A stretch of DNA of 64,000 nt from Panonychus citri (Eukaryota > Arthropoda > Arachnida > Trombidiformes > Tetranychidae). Each line of letters begins with the position of its first letter. The stretch's first letter is position 1. The stretch is from the NCBI RefSeq assembly GCF_014898815.1, contig NW_026515433.1, positions 2,254,501 to 2,318,500 of the forward strand, written 5' to 3'. Below the pieces are notes generated by a model that saw only the letters and a list, made by a program, of their open reading frames with translations, had not been told where the DNA came from and did not search any database. Both the position numbers and the translations under genes were made by a program. Below, piece by piece: positions 38,901 to 51,216 of the stretch.

Positions 38901-41900
38901 CATTTGTTTGTCTATCATGTTCATGGTCATCATCATGTTTGACATACTGACAGAAAACACTGGACATTGATTAAGCATTTATTAATTCAATTATCTAATA
39001 TTTGATTGTTATATTGCTTCCTCCTAACCAATATAATCAATTGTTATAGTTGACCATTGATCATGAGATAAAATGATGATGAAAAATACAGTTAGAGTTT
39101 GACCAATGGTCAAATAAATCTGATATATAACAATCAGTTGTGTTCAACAATCATCCAGAGAGAGACATTGATTGTGTTGTTGTATCAATGGTCAAGCAAA
39201 TTTGTTGTTATTGTTTTCGTTGATTAGTTTCCTTACCCACTGACCAGGCGCCTTCGTTATGTTCAAGCTCCTCGACACCGATAACGTACCAAATGCAGGC
39301 CAACCAGTGGGCGACCAGTGAAAACATCAGCATCAATAAGGTCAAAATGATGTAACTATACTGTGAGTACCGATCCATTTTGGCAAACAATCGGGCCAAC
39401 CTCAGGAGTCGAGTCAATTTAAGTAAATGGGTTAAGGTGTTCTAAGAGGTTTCGATGAGTACAATTAGTTAATCATTTGTTTTAATTGTTCTGGGATGAG
39501 AAATATATTTACCCTTGTATAAAGATTAGCAGCGTACAAAACGTCAAAAGGCAGAGCGGCGATTAAATCGCAAAAAAACCAACCTCGAATGTAATGAATT
39601 ACAATTGATTTTGATTTAGTTACCACTTCACCTTTTTTATTTACAAAGGTAGTCCGGAAATTCAACATTATATCTGTTTGATTAACGAGAAATTAAGTGA
39701 TTAGTTAATTGTCTTTGTATGTATTTCTGTTATCATCATCATCGTCATAATGTATCTTGAATGGGTGTGAGTGGGTGGGTTTATGTTTAATCATCTGTTT
39801 CATTTAATTGTTTCAGGTGACAATCAATCATTTTCATCTTTCATTTTTGTTGATCAAATTGTTACCGGAAGTTGATTTGATAAATTTTCTCATATTTCTA
39901 ATACTTTAACCCTCTATGATTAAACTGGAAACTTTTAAAATGATATTTTTCATCTTTGGATGATGATCGTGAGGGAGGATGAAGATGAAGATGAAGATGA
40001 AGATGAAAGTGATGGATAAGAGTATAGCTAAATTGTGTTACAATGAAGGTGGATGAAGTAATGATGATGATGAGGATAAGTGGGTGGAGGTGGTGGAAGG
40101 AGGGAAGATGAAAACAATATCTTTTATTATTTGATATCAAGTGGGGATGAAGATGAGGATATTATTTCCTAAGATGTAATATTGTAAAAGATGATTAAGA
40201 TGAAGGTGGGAAATGGGAGGTGGGAGGTGGATTGTTATGTTACATCATATTATTAGGTTTCCACCGTAAGCTTATTGTAGAGTGGAACTTGAATTGAGGA
40301 AATAAATTTTGTTCAGTTGTAAGAAATAAAATCTAACTCCAAGATTTTGTCAAGATTAAGGTGAGAGAGAGAGAGTGAGTGAGGGAGGGAGATAATCTTA
40401 TGGAACTTTTTTCATTCGAATTCTTAAAATTTTCTTCCCTCTGGTTCGAGTTCATTATTAAACTTTAAGTTGATATTCGTTTGAAATTTTGGTTCATTTT
40501 GATTGTTTATCTTCATTATATTGAATTGAAACCTGATTGTTTCATCTCAGATTCAACTTATTGAGTTCATGATGATTCAATAATTCAGTTTGGTATAAAA
40601 GGATAAGAAGAGAGAGATAGAGATAGAAACAGAGACAGACAGAGAGATGAAAGTGGAAGATGAAATTTCCAGAATGATACTAATGAAGATAAGATGAAGA
40701 TGAAGATAAGAGAAAGTTATGTTATCATCATCAGGGTGAAACCTTTTTTTCAAAGTCATGATGATCATTGGAGATGAAATTTATCACAATTTTCAGGATG
40801 ATTAGTCTGAAAGTTTCATCATGATTTATGGTTTATCATCAATTCACACGAGGCTGGTTGAAGAAGATAAAAGTAAGAGACAGGAAAGAGAGAGAGAGAT
40901 AGAGATAGAAACAGAGACAGACAGAGAGATGAAAGTGGAAGATGAAATTTCCAGAATGATACTAATGAAGATAAGATGAAGATGAAGATAAGAGAAAGTT
41001 ATGTTATCATCATCAGGGTGAAACCTTTTTTTCAAAGTCATGATGATCATTGGAGATGAAATTTATCACAATTTTCAGGATGATTAGTCTGAAAGTTTCA
41101 TCATGATTTATGGTTTATCATCAATTCACACGAGGCTGGTTGAAGAAGATAAAAGTAAGAGACAGGAAAGAGAGAGAGAGAGAGAGATGTTAAAGATAAT
41201 GATGATAATGATGATGATGAAAAGAAGAATTTTCTTTTTCTCTTTCTCTTTTCCATTGGGTCAGATTAAAAAGGATCGACAACAATTTAGCCACAGAAAA
41301 CATAATCATCATCATCATCATCATCTCAAGTTATATTGTGAATCTCATCATCATCATCATCCTATTCTTTCACTTCTCCTCCTACCTATTTATCTTCATC
41401 ATCATTTTTCAGACTCACTCCTCCACCTTAATCTTAACATTATGATGATAAAAATCGAGATGAAATAAGTTTATCCAAACAACATCACCTTTGGGTGTAC
41501 CAGGGAGGACAAACTGTGATTGACATGATGATGGTCATTACCATGGTCATTATCAAGCTAATATATTACTGATTATGAGATAAAACTTTTTGAAACCAGA
41601 AAAAAATGAGCAACATTATTTTTCACTTTAAAAACTTGAAACAACAATTTATCCGAAATGATAGGTTGACCATTGGTCAGACCCTCGAACTCATAATAAT
41701 GATAACACTCACACTGTCAGTTAATCTTTGTAAAGTTAACAACGATAAAGAATTGAATTTAAATTGAATTGAAGTGAATAAATTTTCATCACTTAAATCA
41801 ATCAATCGATGATTTTAGATGAAATTTTTGCCAACATTCCCACCGGTGGAATCAATTTGAAACCTTTAACTATATCTTACCATGAATAGAATCATGAAAT

Positions 41901-44900
41901 CTGTCAGTCAATTGATTTGAATCAAACCAATAAACCGATTCAATTGTTATTCAATTGATTAAATTGTTAACACAAAGGTGACAAATGATAAACATGAGAC
42001 AAAATCAAAAAAAGAAACGTTAACACAATCAATGTATTTAACTGGAAACAAAAAGTCAAATCATCAAAATAGTTACAATCAGTTAATCACAATAATTGAA
42101 ACAATCTCAACAACAATATATAAATAAATGAGAATCAAAAAGTGAAATTAGATTTTGTATTTAGTTAATTAATCAGCTTTAATTGTTGTCAACAAGGAGG
42201 AAAAAAAAGACTTACAAGTTTTTTTTATACTTTTGGAAACCTTTCAAATTAAAAAGACAATTAAATCTTGAAATTGAGTAGAATTCAAATTAACAATCAA
42301 GTCAAACTTGACAAGAGAAAAAAGTTAATCAAAATCACTCCGATTGTACTGTTAATTACAATTAGGTTTTGTTTAATTACTTTTCTTTAGGCTAATTCAT
42401 AACAACAGCGGGGACAAACTTTCTTACGAAAGTGAGTTTATTTGAGAGATCCATTTATCTAAATACAAATATGATGAAATAAGAATAATTTTTAATTGTT
42501 TTTCTTAATGATCACCGATTCTTAAATCAATTCATTTTTGCTTATTCCTTTTATTTATTTGTTTCGTTCATTTATTTTCCTCTCTTCTCTCAGTCTCTCT
42601 CCTTGTTTCTGTTCATATCACCACCAGAGACACTCGACATCATCATAATCATATTACTGGGAATTGGATCATTGGCAGTCATTATGATCAACTGTTCATC
42701 TCAAGAAAATGTGAGAAAATTTCACAATATGATCAGAAAAAGACTAATCAATCACTTCTTGGATCAGGTCAAGTCGAAATAAAATTTTTGACCAAACATT
42801 GAAACGATAAAAGTTTATGTATTTGCTTATTCTTATGATAACCATTTATCTCAACTAAATATCAAGGTGATTCCGGTCATTCTGATAGGTTACGGCTTCA
42901 AGGTCATTCGATTGTTGCTGAAACCTTATCCTAATAGAATTGCCGGAATGATCTTGATATTAAAATATGACAATCGAGTATCACTCAAATTCCCATAACT
43001 CGAGTTTGGGCTCTGAATACTCAAAAACGAAAAGTTATTCAAGAAAAACTTGTTGGGAACTTGACAAAATGCCCTGTCGTAGATAAAAAAAAAGTGAATC
43101 TCGAAAATCATAATGTTAGAACGAAAAAGTTTCTCGAATTTGTTTTTTTCCCTTGAACGATTTTGCAAAAAAAAGTTTCGACTTCTAATAACAACTTACT
43201 CTTAACTCTTTCTATTGTTATTAAATTGTTCAAATGATTTCCAATCAATTTGACATTTGATCAACAATCAATTTATTGGATTACAATTATTTGATTATCT
43301 AATGTGTATGGTTAATGTTAAATTGTAATACATTACGATTTAGGGACAACAATCAAATTAAATGATATTATTATTATATAAAAATTAAACTGTCTCACTT
43401 AAAACAAGATTATTAAATTAGACACCTCATCAGATTTACTGATTAAATTGTCATCATTATTAATTGTCCAGAGAGATAATTTTTATCCTGTCAAGTAAAT
43501 TGTGAAATCAATGAGCAGAAAAGGCAAAAATCAAAAGACAATTACATTAAACAATCAACTAATCACATTAACCAAATATGTATTTATGATTATGATCAGA
43601 ACTTTTTTATCAACCTTTTATCACTCTCGATAGTTTATATATTTATGGTGATAATATAAAATGGGAACATTGGGAATGTGAGGATATAAACTAATGATAC
43701 TCATGAAAAAGTAATAATAACGGTAAATTTTTTTCCTTTTCTTTGGGAAAAAAACTTTTTTCTTTCATGAAATGTTCAAATTGACGAAATAAAAATATAA
43801 GAAAACGATAACAATAGATTCAATTGAGATACGAATATGAATACGATGAGATGATGATGGAAATAAGGTTTACAGGGAAGAAGGGGAAATGTGATTTCTT
43901 TTCATGGGATTGAAGTGGAAATTGAATGAATAACAGATTAATCTGAATTCTCTCACCAATGATGAAGACAATTTCGACAAATACATCGGTATATATCGTG
44001 GCTGGAGTGTCGTTGCTTTCCCGGAAGGAAGCGCTATAAGGAACAACAATGGCGACATAAAATGTCGCGATCAATATCAACCAGTCCCAGCAAGTTTTCA
44101 AAGTTCCATAATGTGACAATATGAATCGAGGCTTTTTAATTGTCGCTGCTTTATATTCCGGAAGTGACGATGAATGTAATAGATTCTGAGAGAGAGAGAG
44201 AGAGGGTTGAAAGGTGAAAGAAAAAGTTCATTGGGTCATGATGAGGATGATTATGTTCTCAAAGTTCATCCAACTATCGAAAGAGATAATTAGTTGATTA
44301 TGTTCCAGGTTCAGTTTATTCTCATTCTCTCTTTGGTGAATAGATAGTTGAGTTATCACCTCTTGGAATGTGAGATAATCCTTAATCACTTATCGTTCAA
44401 AGGAAAAAGTTCTAAAGCATCGAACTTGTTTCCTCCTTCTTCTCGAATTTAAATATTATTGGAATTTCACTTTTTCGTCTCTTAATTTTAATCTATTTTA
44501 TCCACTCAATTGATTCTCAAATTGTAATTACAATTACTTTTAGTTTAATCGCTTCTTTCATCAGATTAATGAAGCTCGCATTTACTGTTATTACTTTAAT
44601 CACCTAAATTTTGAACCATTTTGATTAAAGTCTGAAAAATGATCGTTACAGTTAATCAACGATTGGAAATTGATTGTTTACATTTACTTACATTATTTAA
44701 CTTTAACTTTGATTTCATGCTGACACTACGACGATAGTGACCTGAGAGCTGATATAAAACTGCTCGACTCCGTCTACGCTGATAATGACTGGCTGGAAGA
44801 CGAGGATGGTGATCATCATCATAATCATCTTCATCTTCATCATCTCTATCAATATCCGGTGATGATTTGTTGTCTTCCTCTTCTTCGTCCATCTTTGATT

Positions 44901-47900
44901 TGGTGACATCTTTATGAGAAGCTAAAAACAGGACAACCTCGTGTTTCTCATTCTTAATTGGTACAATGTCCAGTAGACACCAAAAGGGTAAACCTGAAGG
45001 TTATTTTCCGTTAATTAGTTAATTGTTGACAAGAGGAAAATAAGAAAAATTAAGAACTTAATTAACTAATCATGTTCAACAGATCAGTTAATCCAACCGA
45101 AATCAGAAACAATCTAACATTTAGCTTAACTCAATGTACCAAAAAAATGGGTAAATTGTTGACAATTTAGCTTATCAATGTTATTACTCAACAATTAACC
45201 AAGTAAATCAATGAGTTAATTTGTGCCTGTTTAGTTTTTGTTTTCTCATTAATTTAGATTGTAATTAATCTGGAAGATGATTAAAAGTAAACGTTTCAAT
45301 TTGATGAGACGAAACATTGAACTAGCTGATTGAAAGTTTTGTCTATTGATTGAACAGTTAATTGTTGAATAATAGTCAATAGTATTGATTAATTTATCAT
45401 CGCAAATTCAATCATGTTGATTTAATCATTATCATCACTAGAAGATGATGAAATTTTCATCACACAAAACTACAGTTAAATACATTGATAGTAAATCCAT
45501 TTGATTATTTATGTATTTATCTCGTATAAGATAATTAAGTCAATTGTGTTTACTTATTATCATCATCAATCATTATCATTTGGTGGATTCAATTCAATTA
45601 ATACTCTAACACAATGCTCACCCTGATTATCATCATCACCATGAGCTTATTACCTGATTATAATGTGACCTGAATAAATTAATTTAATTCAATTGATGAT
45701 TGTGTGTATGTGATGACAATTGAACACCTTTATGTTTAATGAGCTAATTTAGTTTCAATCGTTGATTATGATCAATTAAATATCATCAATCTCTGAGAGA
45801 GAGATGTTGATTTGATGTTGATCAACAGCAATTTAAGTTACAATCAAGTTGACATATTCAAATTTTCATCTCATTGGATGACAATTGTCACAATTGTCAC
45901 TTTGATTAAATGGGTCACTCATACACCAAGTGGACCCAACTGATTAACAAAAAAAATATAATCTCAATCATGAAGACAATTAATGATCATAATTAACTTT
46001 ATACTCGTTTACATGGTTTGATGAGATTAAATTGTAATTAGAAAACTTTTCCCCTCTTCTTTACCATTGGATTAACCTGGATTAATTATTAATCATTATG
46101 AAACCTTGTTATAATACAAACTTAATTGACAATCAACTGATCAAACAGAAAAGGATTAGTAATTAATAATTAATATACATTTATTTAAATTGTTTAATTA
46201 TCTCACAATTTTTTGTCTGGATAAATTATAATTAAATTTGATTCTAATTCAGTTTCAAATACACTGAATTTCATCAGAGTTTTTCTCATGCTCTGAACTT
46301 TTCGCTTCGGATTATTCAGATTCTAAATCTCCAGTAACGATAATCGATTGTGATATTTTAATATCAAGGTCATTTGATGGTCAGCATCATTGGTGAAGTT
46401 TCAAATTTTCACTGGGTACTGAGTAATTATCATGATTGTTATCATCATGGTGATTAAATGGAGTCCAACAATCAACTGAAATATTGAAATGTCTTGAGAA
46501 AGTGATTGCTGACAATTAATGTAAACCTCAACTTGTTATTATCAGTTAATTGTTTGATTATTGATTATTGATTATAAATATTAGATGAAATGATTATTAT
46601 TTTCATCATTTGGATCACGTTTTATCAATTTGATTTACTAATCATCCTCGGTAATACAAATACTAATAATTAACAATCAAACATTTAATGATGTCCTCAT
46701 AATAATCAACAACTAAAATAATAACAATATCTTGTCTTGATTGTGATAATTATTGAATTAATTTACTCTATTTACTTTATGATATAAGTATTATTATTAT
46801 CATTATCATGGATTCATTCATTCAGGGTGATTATATTAATGAACGTGAGTTAATGTTGATCATGACAATTAACTTAATGATAAACATTAATTATGGAAAC
46901 AACAGTTTATCGAGTTGATTTTTTTTTCTTTACCCTGTTGAATAGCTAAGGAAATATAATAATACAAAATAAGAGTAGGAAAAAAGTTCCAAAAAACTTT
47001 TCTCATCTTGAATTTATTTCTGAATTTTTATACGAATTAATCTGGAAAAAAAGTCCAAGAGGTGAAAGGTTACTATTACTCTTACCATTTCTTTTGTATA
47101 AAAGAACTTCCAATTTAAGTTCAGTTTTATTTTCCAGAGCTTCGTCAATTGACTTCTTATGATCTTCGGAAGTTTCCTCACCAAACAGGAAACTACAGGC
47201 ACATCCTTTTTGCATGATGTGCGCCCGAGGGAAACCGGTGAGCTCACAGAATCCATCAGAACAGTAGACAATCGGATAAAGGTTTGGGACTTGAGCATTT
47301 CCGAGAACAAAGTTACTATCTGAAAATAGAGAAAGAAAAACTTTTTATTAGAATAACTTTCCAAAAGTACATGGAAATTTCACCCTTCGATTGGGGTGGA
47401 GAAAATGAAGTTCTAACAATTCCATGACTGTGCTAACTAGTCAAGACTTATTCTGATTATTATCATTATTGTAATTCTTGAAATGACACACGATTTATAA
47501 ATATATTTATTAAATTAAATTCTCACGTGATTCGGTGATTTCAATTCCATGATGAAAATTATCATGATAGAGATTGAAAATAAACTGTTATTGTAATGAA
47601 CTTTTTTTCTCTTTTTAGACTTGGAAAAGTTTCCAAAAAGATGCAAATACAAAAACCGATGATCATGAAGGCCTCATGAATGAAGAATGAAGAGTAAAGA
47701 GTGAGAAAGAAAAAAAAAGAAAAAAGTGTTATCATGCAAAATTGGAATAAACTGAATTCCAGGGAAAAAGTTCTAATAAACTGCAATCAGAAAGGTGAAT
47801 TCTGTGTTAGATGATGAGAAATGCTGATGATGTTGATTCTGAAAGAATCCAGATTATGGGAAATTATTCAAAATGATTCATAATAATTATCTACATTATG

Positions 47901-49680
47901 TCTTCCAGTCACATGAGACAGCATTTCCACCAGGGTGAAAAATGGATTCTTCATGTTTCCACCCACTAATCTATATAATAATACTCATAATCATCATCAT
48001 TTCAATCCTGTAAGCATTTATATATATTCATGGTATATCTTCATCATCATTATCAACATCACCAGAATATCAGCTCTGAATACCTTTTTTCCCCCTGGAT
48101 TCTGAATATCATAAAGTTTATCCTAAGAAATCAATCAATAACTCATTTCCCTCATAAACTCCAACCTGATTCACTGATTTTCTCCTTATCCACCCTGTAA
48201 CTTTTGTTGCCTTCTTTATCTCTCCATGTGAGTGACTGTGTGTGTCTGTTCATTTACTATTGAATTTACATGATGATCTTAGCATAAAAAGATAACTAAA
48301 CATCAAAGAATCTTGAATGATCGATCAGACGCAATTTGATTCTATCAACAATTGATGGAAATGGAAAAATAAAGAAACTTTTTCTTCCTTTTTTTATATT
48401 GAATTCCAAATAAGACCAGAGGCTATTAAATAAAACTGAGAATTGTGAATAATTCTTAGCTCTCAGTGGGAAAATCTTTCATGATACATCATGTGATTTC
48501 TCATAGACAAAAGAAAATTTCTCAAGGTGAATTTCATCTCTCTCTCTCTCTCCCCTGATTGTGTCTTATTTCCAGTTCTGGTGATGATCAATTTAGATTG
48601 GATGAAATGAAAAGGATAACCCTGAACATGTTAACTTGAACTTTCATTTTGACGAATTGAAAAACTATTTTGTCAACTGAATAATTCTGATGATGGATAT
48701 TGTCTCATGGGATGAAGAGGATAAACCAGATATGCAAACAAATAATAAAAGTGTCACTTCAATGTCAATATATGTAATCATTTATTGTACAGTAAACAAC
48801 AAAAAAAAATAACACTCAACAAAATATTCATGATAATCTGAGATAACTTTGTAAACATTTTCATGATTCAATACCAAATAGATGATAAATACATTAATCC
48901 TAAATTAATCTTGATGATTTCAATTCCATGTAATTAGGATTATTACATTCAATGAATATCCAATTGGTTTCCATGATAAATTCAATAATAATAATAATAT
49001 TATTTTTTTTTCTTGTTGAGCATAAAAAAAAAGTTGAGTTTTCATTCCTGTTACTTGATTAATATGATTAAACAATTAGTTTTACAATCCCAACCATTCA
49101 GTTGTAATAATGATATCATCATGATCCATGATGATGATAACTCTAGTTTTATATAATAGTAATCATAATAATCATAACCTCAATATGATTATCATCATTA
49201 TTAATGACATAATAATAAGTTTACTATATCAATATAATATGTTTGTTTCACTAGTCAGAAAAGTAGAGTTATTATTTTCCCATCTTATCCCATGAAAACT
49301 CAATGTAATCATATTAATTTGATGAGAATTGCCCTCAGGGTAAACACACAGATATTACCCAAAAATGATTCAATCTTGACTGAACAACAAGAGTAACTCT
49401 CTCATCATGATGATGTAGTGTATTTATATTATTATTATTTTGCTTTACTTAGTTTCGTTTTTTTTTGATATTTCATATGTAAGAAAAAAGCAAAAAGTTC
49501 TGGTTATATAAAAAATTCAGTGAATTCAGAATCGTTTATAGCTATTAAATGGATAATCAATGGTTAAGGTATTTAGATAATTGACCATTGGGTGTGGTAC
49601 TTACGAGTTCCATCAAATCGAGTTGCTATTGTATCAAGGAAAGTATTTTGTGGAGCTAAAAGTCCTTTCCTCGCAGGCAT
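35752..49680 (-). CDS. Elk: Elk-type (Kv12/KCNH) voltage-gated potassium channel
   Basis: Plasma-membrane K+ channel of the ether-a-go-go group. Exons: 49605-49680, 47086-47319, 44692-44993, 43957-44185, 39513-39673, 39237-39441, 38355-38737 and 35752-37950; all phases agree, about 1262 residues. It starts MPARKGLLAPQNTFLDTIA, the conserved Elk N-cap, then PAS (IVYCSDGFCELTG; CLLDIVPIKNEK) to about residue 140. S1 lies in GTLKTCWDWLILIATFYVA; S4 in HLLKLTRLLRLARLFAKMD, with basic residues every third position. The filter is SVGFGN (about 439-444) and S6 is MLIGALMHAVVFGN. The C-linker contains MTEYFQTTWSLNHGIDANE. The cyclic-nucleotide-binding homology domain (about 555-680) has FCAPGEYLL and AILGKGDLVG. 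The tail is Gly-, acidic-, His- and Ser-rich. The Kv12 assignment rests on the N-cap, DRYSQYS and SVGFGN. The exact 3' end is uncertain (see the overlapping frame at 35526-35915). Confidence 0.94.
37375..37470. repeat. Poly-glycine coding repeat in the Elk tail
   Basis: CCACCA/CCTCCT triplets on the + strand encode interrupted glycine runs on the minus strand (about residues 690-722 of Elk), followed by an Asp/Glu run. It is low complexity and directly follows the end of the cyclic-nucleotide-binding domain. Confidence 0.9.
39674..43956 (-). other. Large Elk intron between S2 and S3 exons
   Basis: A 4.3-kb GT-AG intron. It contains a 282-bp tandem duplication (40610-41190), TCATCA tracts near 41300-41360 and otherwise AT-rich DNA. 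Short exon-like pieces were seen but are not supported, since the flanking Elk exons join exactly without them. Confidence 0.75.
40610..41190. repeat. 282-bp tandem duplication in an Elk intron
   Basis: Two head-to-tail copies, about 40610-40891 and 40892-41173, plus the start of a third, are virtually identical. Each contains AG-rich DNA, GATGAAGATAAG, and the segment ATTCACACGAGGCTGGTTGA. The high identity suggests a recent event or copy-number variation. Confidence 0.9.
44994..47085 (-). other. Elk intron within the PAS domain
   Basis: A 2.1-kb GT-AG intron splitting the PAS-coding region after KRNG. AT-rich; no nested gene or RNA recognised. Confidence 0.75.
47320..49604 (-). other. First coding intron of Elk
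   Basis: A 2.3-kb GT-AG intron separating the N-cap exon from the main PAS exon. The exact join gives RFDGT-HSNFVLGNAQ, as in other Elk channels. It contains TCATCA/ATG tracts and no recognised gene. Confidence 0.75.
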
Positions 49681-50314
49681 TGAAAAACTGACCACAAGTG
49701 AATGTCCAGTTAGTTTATCGTTGAATTTTTATATTCACTTTTCCTCCTTCTCGTTTCTTTCTGGTTAATTGTTACAACGATTTAAAAAGTTTTAATTGTT
49801 GATAAATTTTTAGTCTAATGGTTAATGAAACTTTTTTCCTCTTCTCCAGAAACAGTTTTAACCATCATCATGGAAATGATGATGATGACGATGATCCTGA
49901 TTGAAGCTGAATAACTTGAAATCTCATATTCAGGGTGTATTCACATCTAATTTCAGGATAATAGAAGGCAGGAAGTGGGTGTAATTGAATCAATATCTTA
50001 TGAAAAGTTCAGTCTCAACCTTTTCTACTCCACCTCTACTCTAGTCTTTTTCCAATTTTTTTTTTTCGATTCCTCTTTTCTTATATATTTTTATAATATT
50101 TTACTTTTTCTCCCTTTATAATGGATTTGTAATGGGTTTTGCTATATTTCTGATGATTCTAATGGTGGGTATGCTTTTATTTCAAGTTGATTGAATACCC
50201 ACCAACAGGTAAGTGTTTATATTTATCTTATATTTATATATTAATAATATCTTGTATTTATATTACATTAGGAAAAGTCATATTAATGTTTCTGTTGTTG
50301 CTGGTTCTTGGTTG

Positions 50315-50346
<32 letters not shown>

Positions 50347-51145
50347 GGTGGTGGTGTTGTTGGAGTTGTTGTTGGGTTGATTGTTGATTGTTGATGTTTC
50401 TCATAGCCATCTACTGTAACATGTTATATATCAACAGGTAACTTTCTGTGGGAGAGAAATTATTTCAGTTAGAACTTTTTTCTCTCTCTCTTTTTCTTTG
50501 AAATTGAGTTTTGTTTTTCTTTGTTTCTTCTTGTAACTAATCAACTAATTACTCAATCATTTGGGCAATAATTAAGCTGATCAAGTGGCTTGATAACATG
50601 AGGATCCTATTTGATTGTTGTTGTTACCTGGAGAAAATGAAAGGATAGAAAAAAGTAAATTACAATTGAGAATTTTAAAAGTTTGGAAAGTTTTCTTTTC
50701 TAATAAGATTTTGATAGAAAAAAAAATCGGCTTTAGAATATAAAAAGCTGGAGAGAAAAAGTTGTTACTAATTGAGAGTCAATCCAATGATTTAATAAAA
50801 TTGGAAACATTTTGTTCATCATCATGATGGTTATATTATTATGCTCATGGTGATGATGAATATTTAATTCAATTCAATTTGAAAACATTAACTTAAACAC
50901 AACAGTAATAACTACAGACGATAATATAGATATTTATATGTATTTGTATATAAATGAATTTACCATGAAAGAAGAGAGCAAAATTTTCATGGTGTAAACT
51001 GAATCATAAATGAACATTAATCTAAAATGATTATCAACTCATATCACGTTTAAAGTTGATTGTACATATTAAAAAAATCCATCAACAGCTCAACTGAATC
51101 TACCATGAAATTTGAGACTCAAAGGAAACGATTGTAGTTACACAC

Positions 51146-51216
51146 CGAGTGACATGATTTAGGTGGTGGGTTAACCCACCGCCCTTTACCTCCTCCTCCT
51201 CCTCCTTTTCCACTCC
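51146..51216 (-). other. Exon-like segment, possibly a 5' exon of Elk
   Basis: On the minus strand a 71-nt G-rich segment is bounded by a good acceptor (TTTATTAAACAG) and donor (ACTCG|GTGTGTAAC). Two of its three frames are open, one reading GKGRWVNPPPKSCHS. It is 1.5 kb upstream of the Elk start exon, which has a possible acceptor (GGTCAG) just before its ATG. It also contains a 16-bp perfect palindrome at 51165-51180. Either an untranslated Elk exon or an exon of an unseen gene. Confidence 0.3.

Noticed and set aside
41103..41468. 121-codon plus-strand frame rich in His and Met inside an Elk intron
   Set aside because: It is built from ATG and CAT repeat triplets and overlaps the 282-bp tandem array; no independent gene evidence.
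41485..41512. Possible 25-nt minus-strand exon in the Elk S2-S3 intron
   Set aside because: Inclusion would break the exact phase and homology of the flanking Elk exons.
42391..42436. Short exon-like piece (acceptor CTTTAG, donor GTGAGT) on the + strand in an Elk intron
   Set aside because: Only about 15 codons, with no partner exons on that strand; flanking Elk exons join without it.
50187..50387. Frame with poly-Cys/poly-Trp ending upstream of Elk
   Set aside because: It is a translation of a GTT/GGT simple repeat, not a plausible protein.
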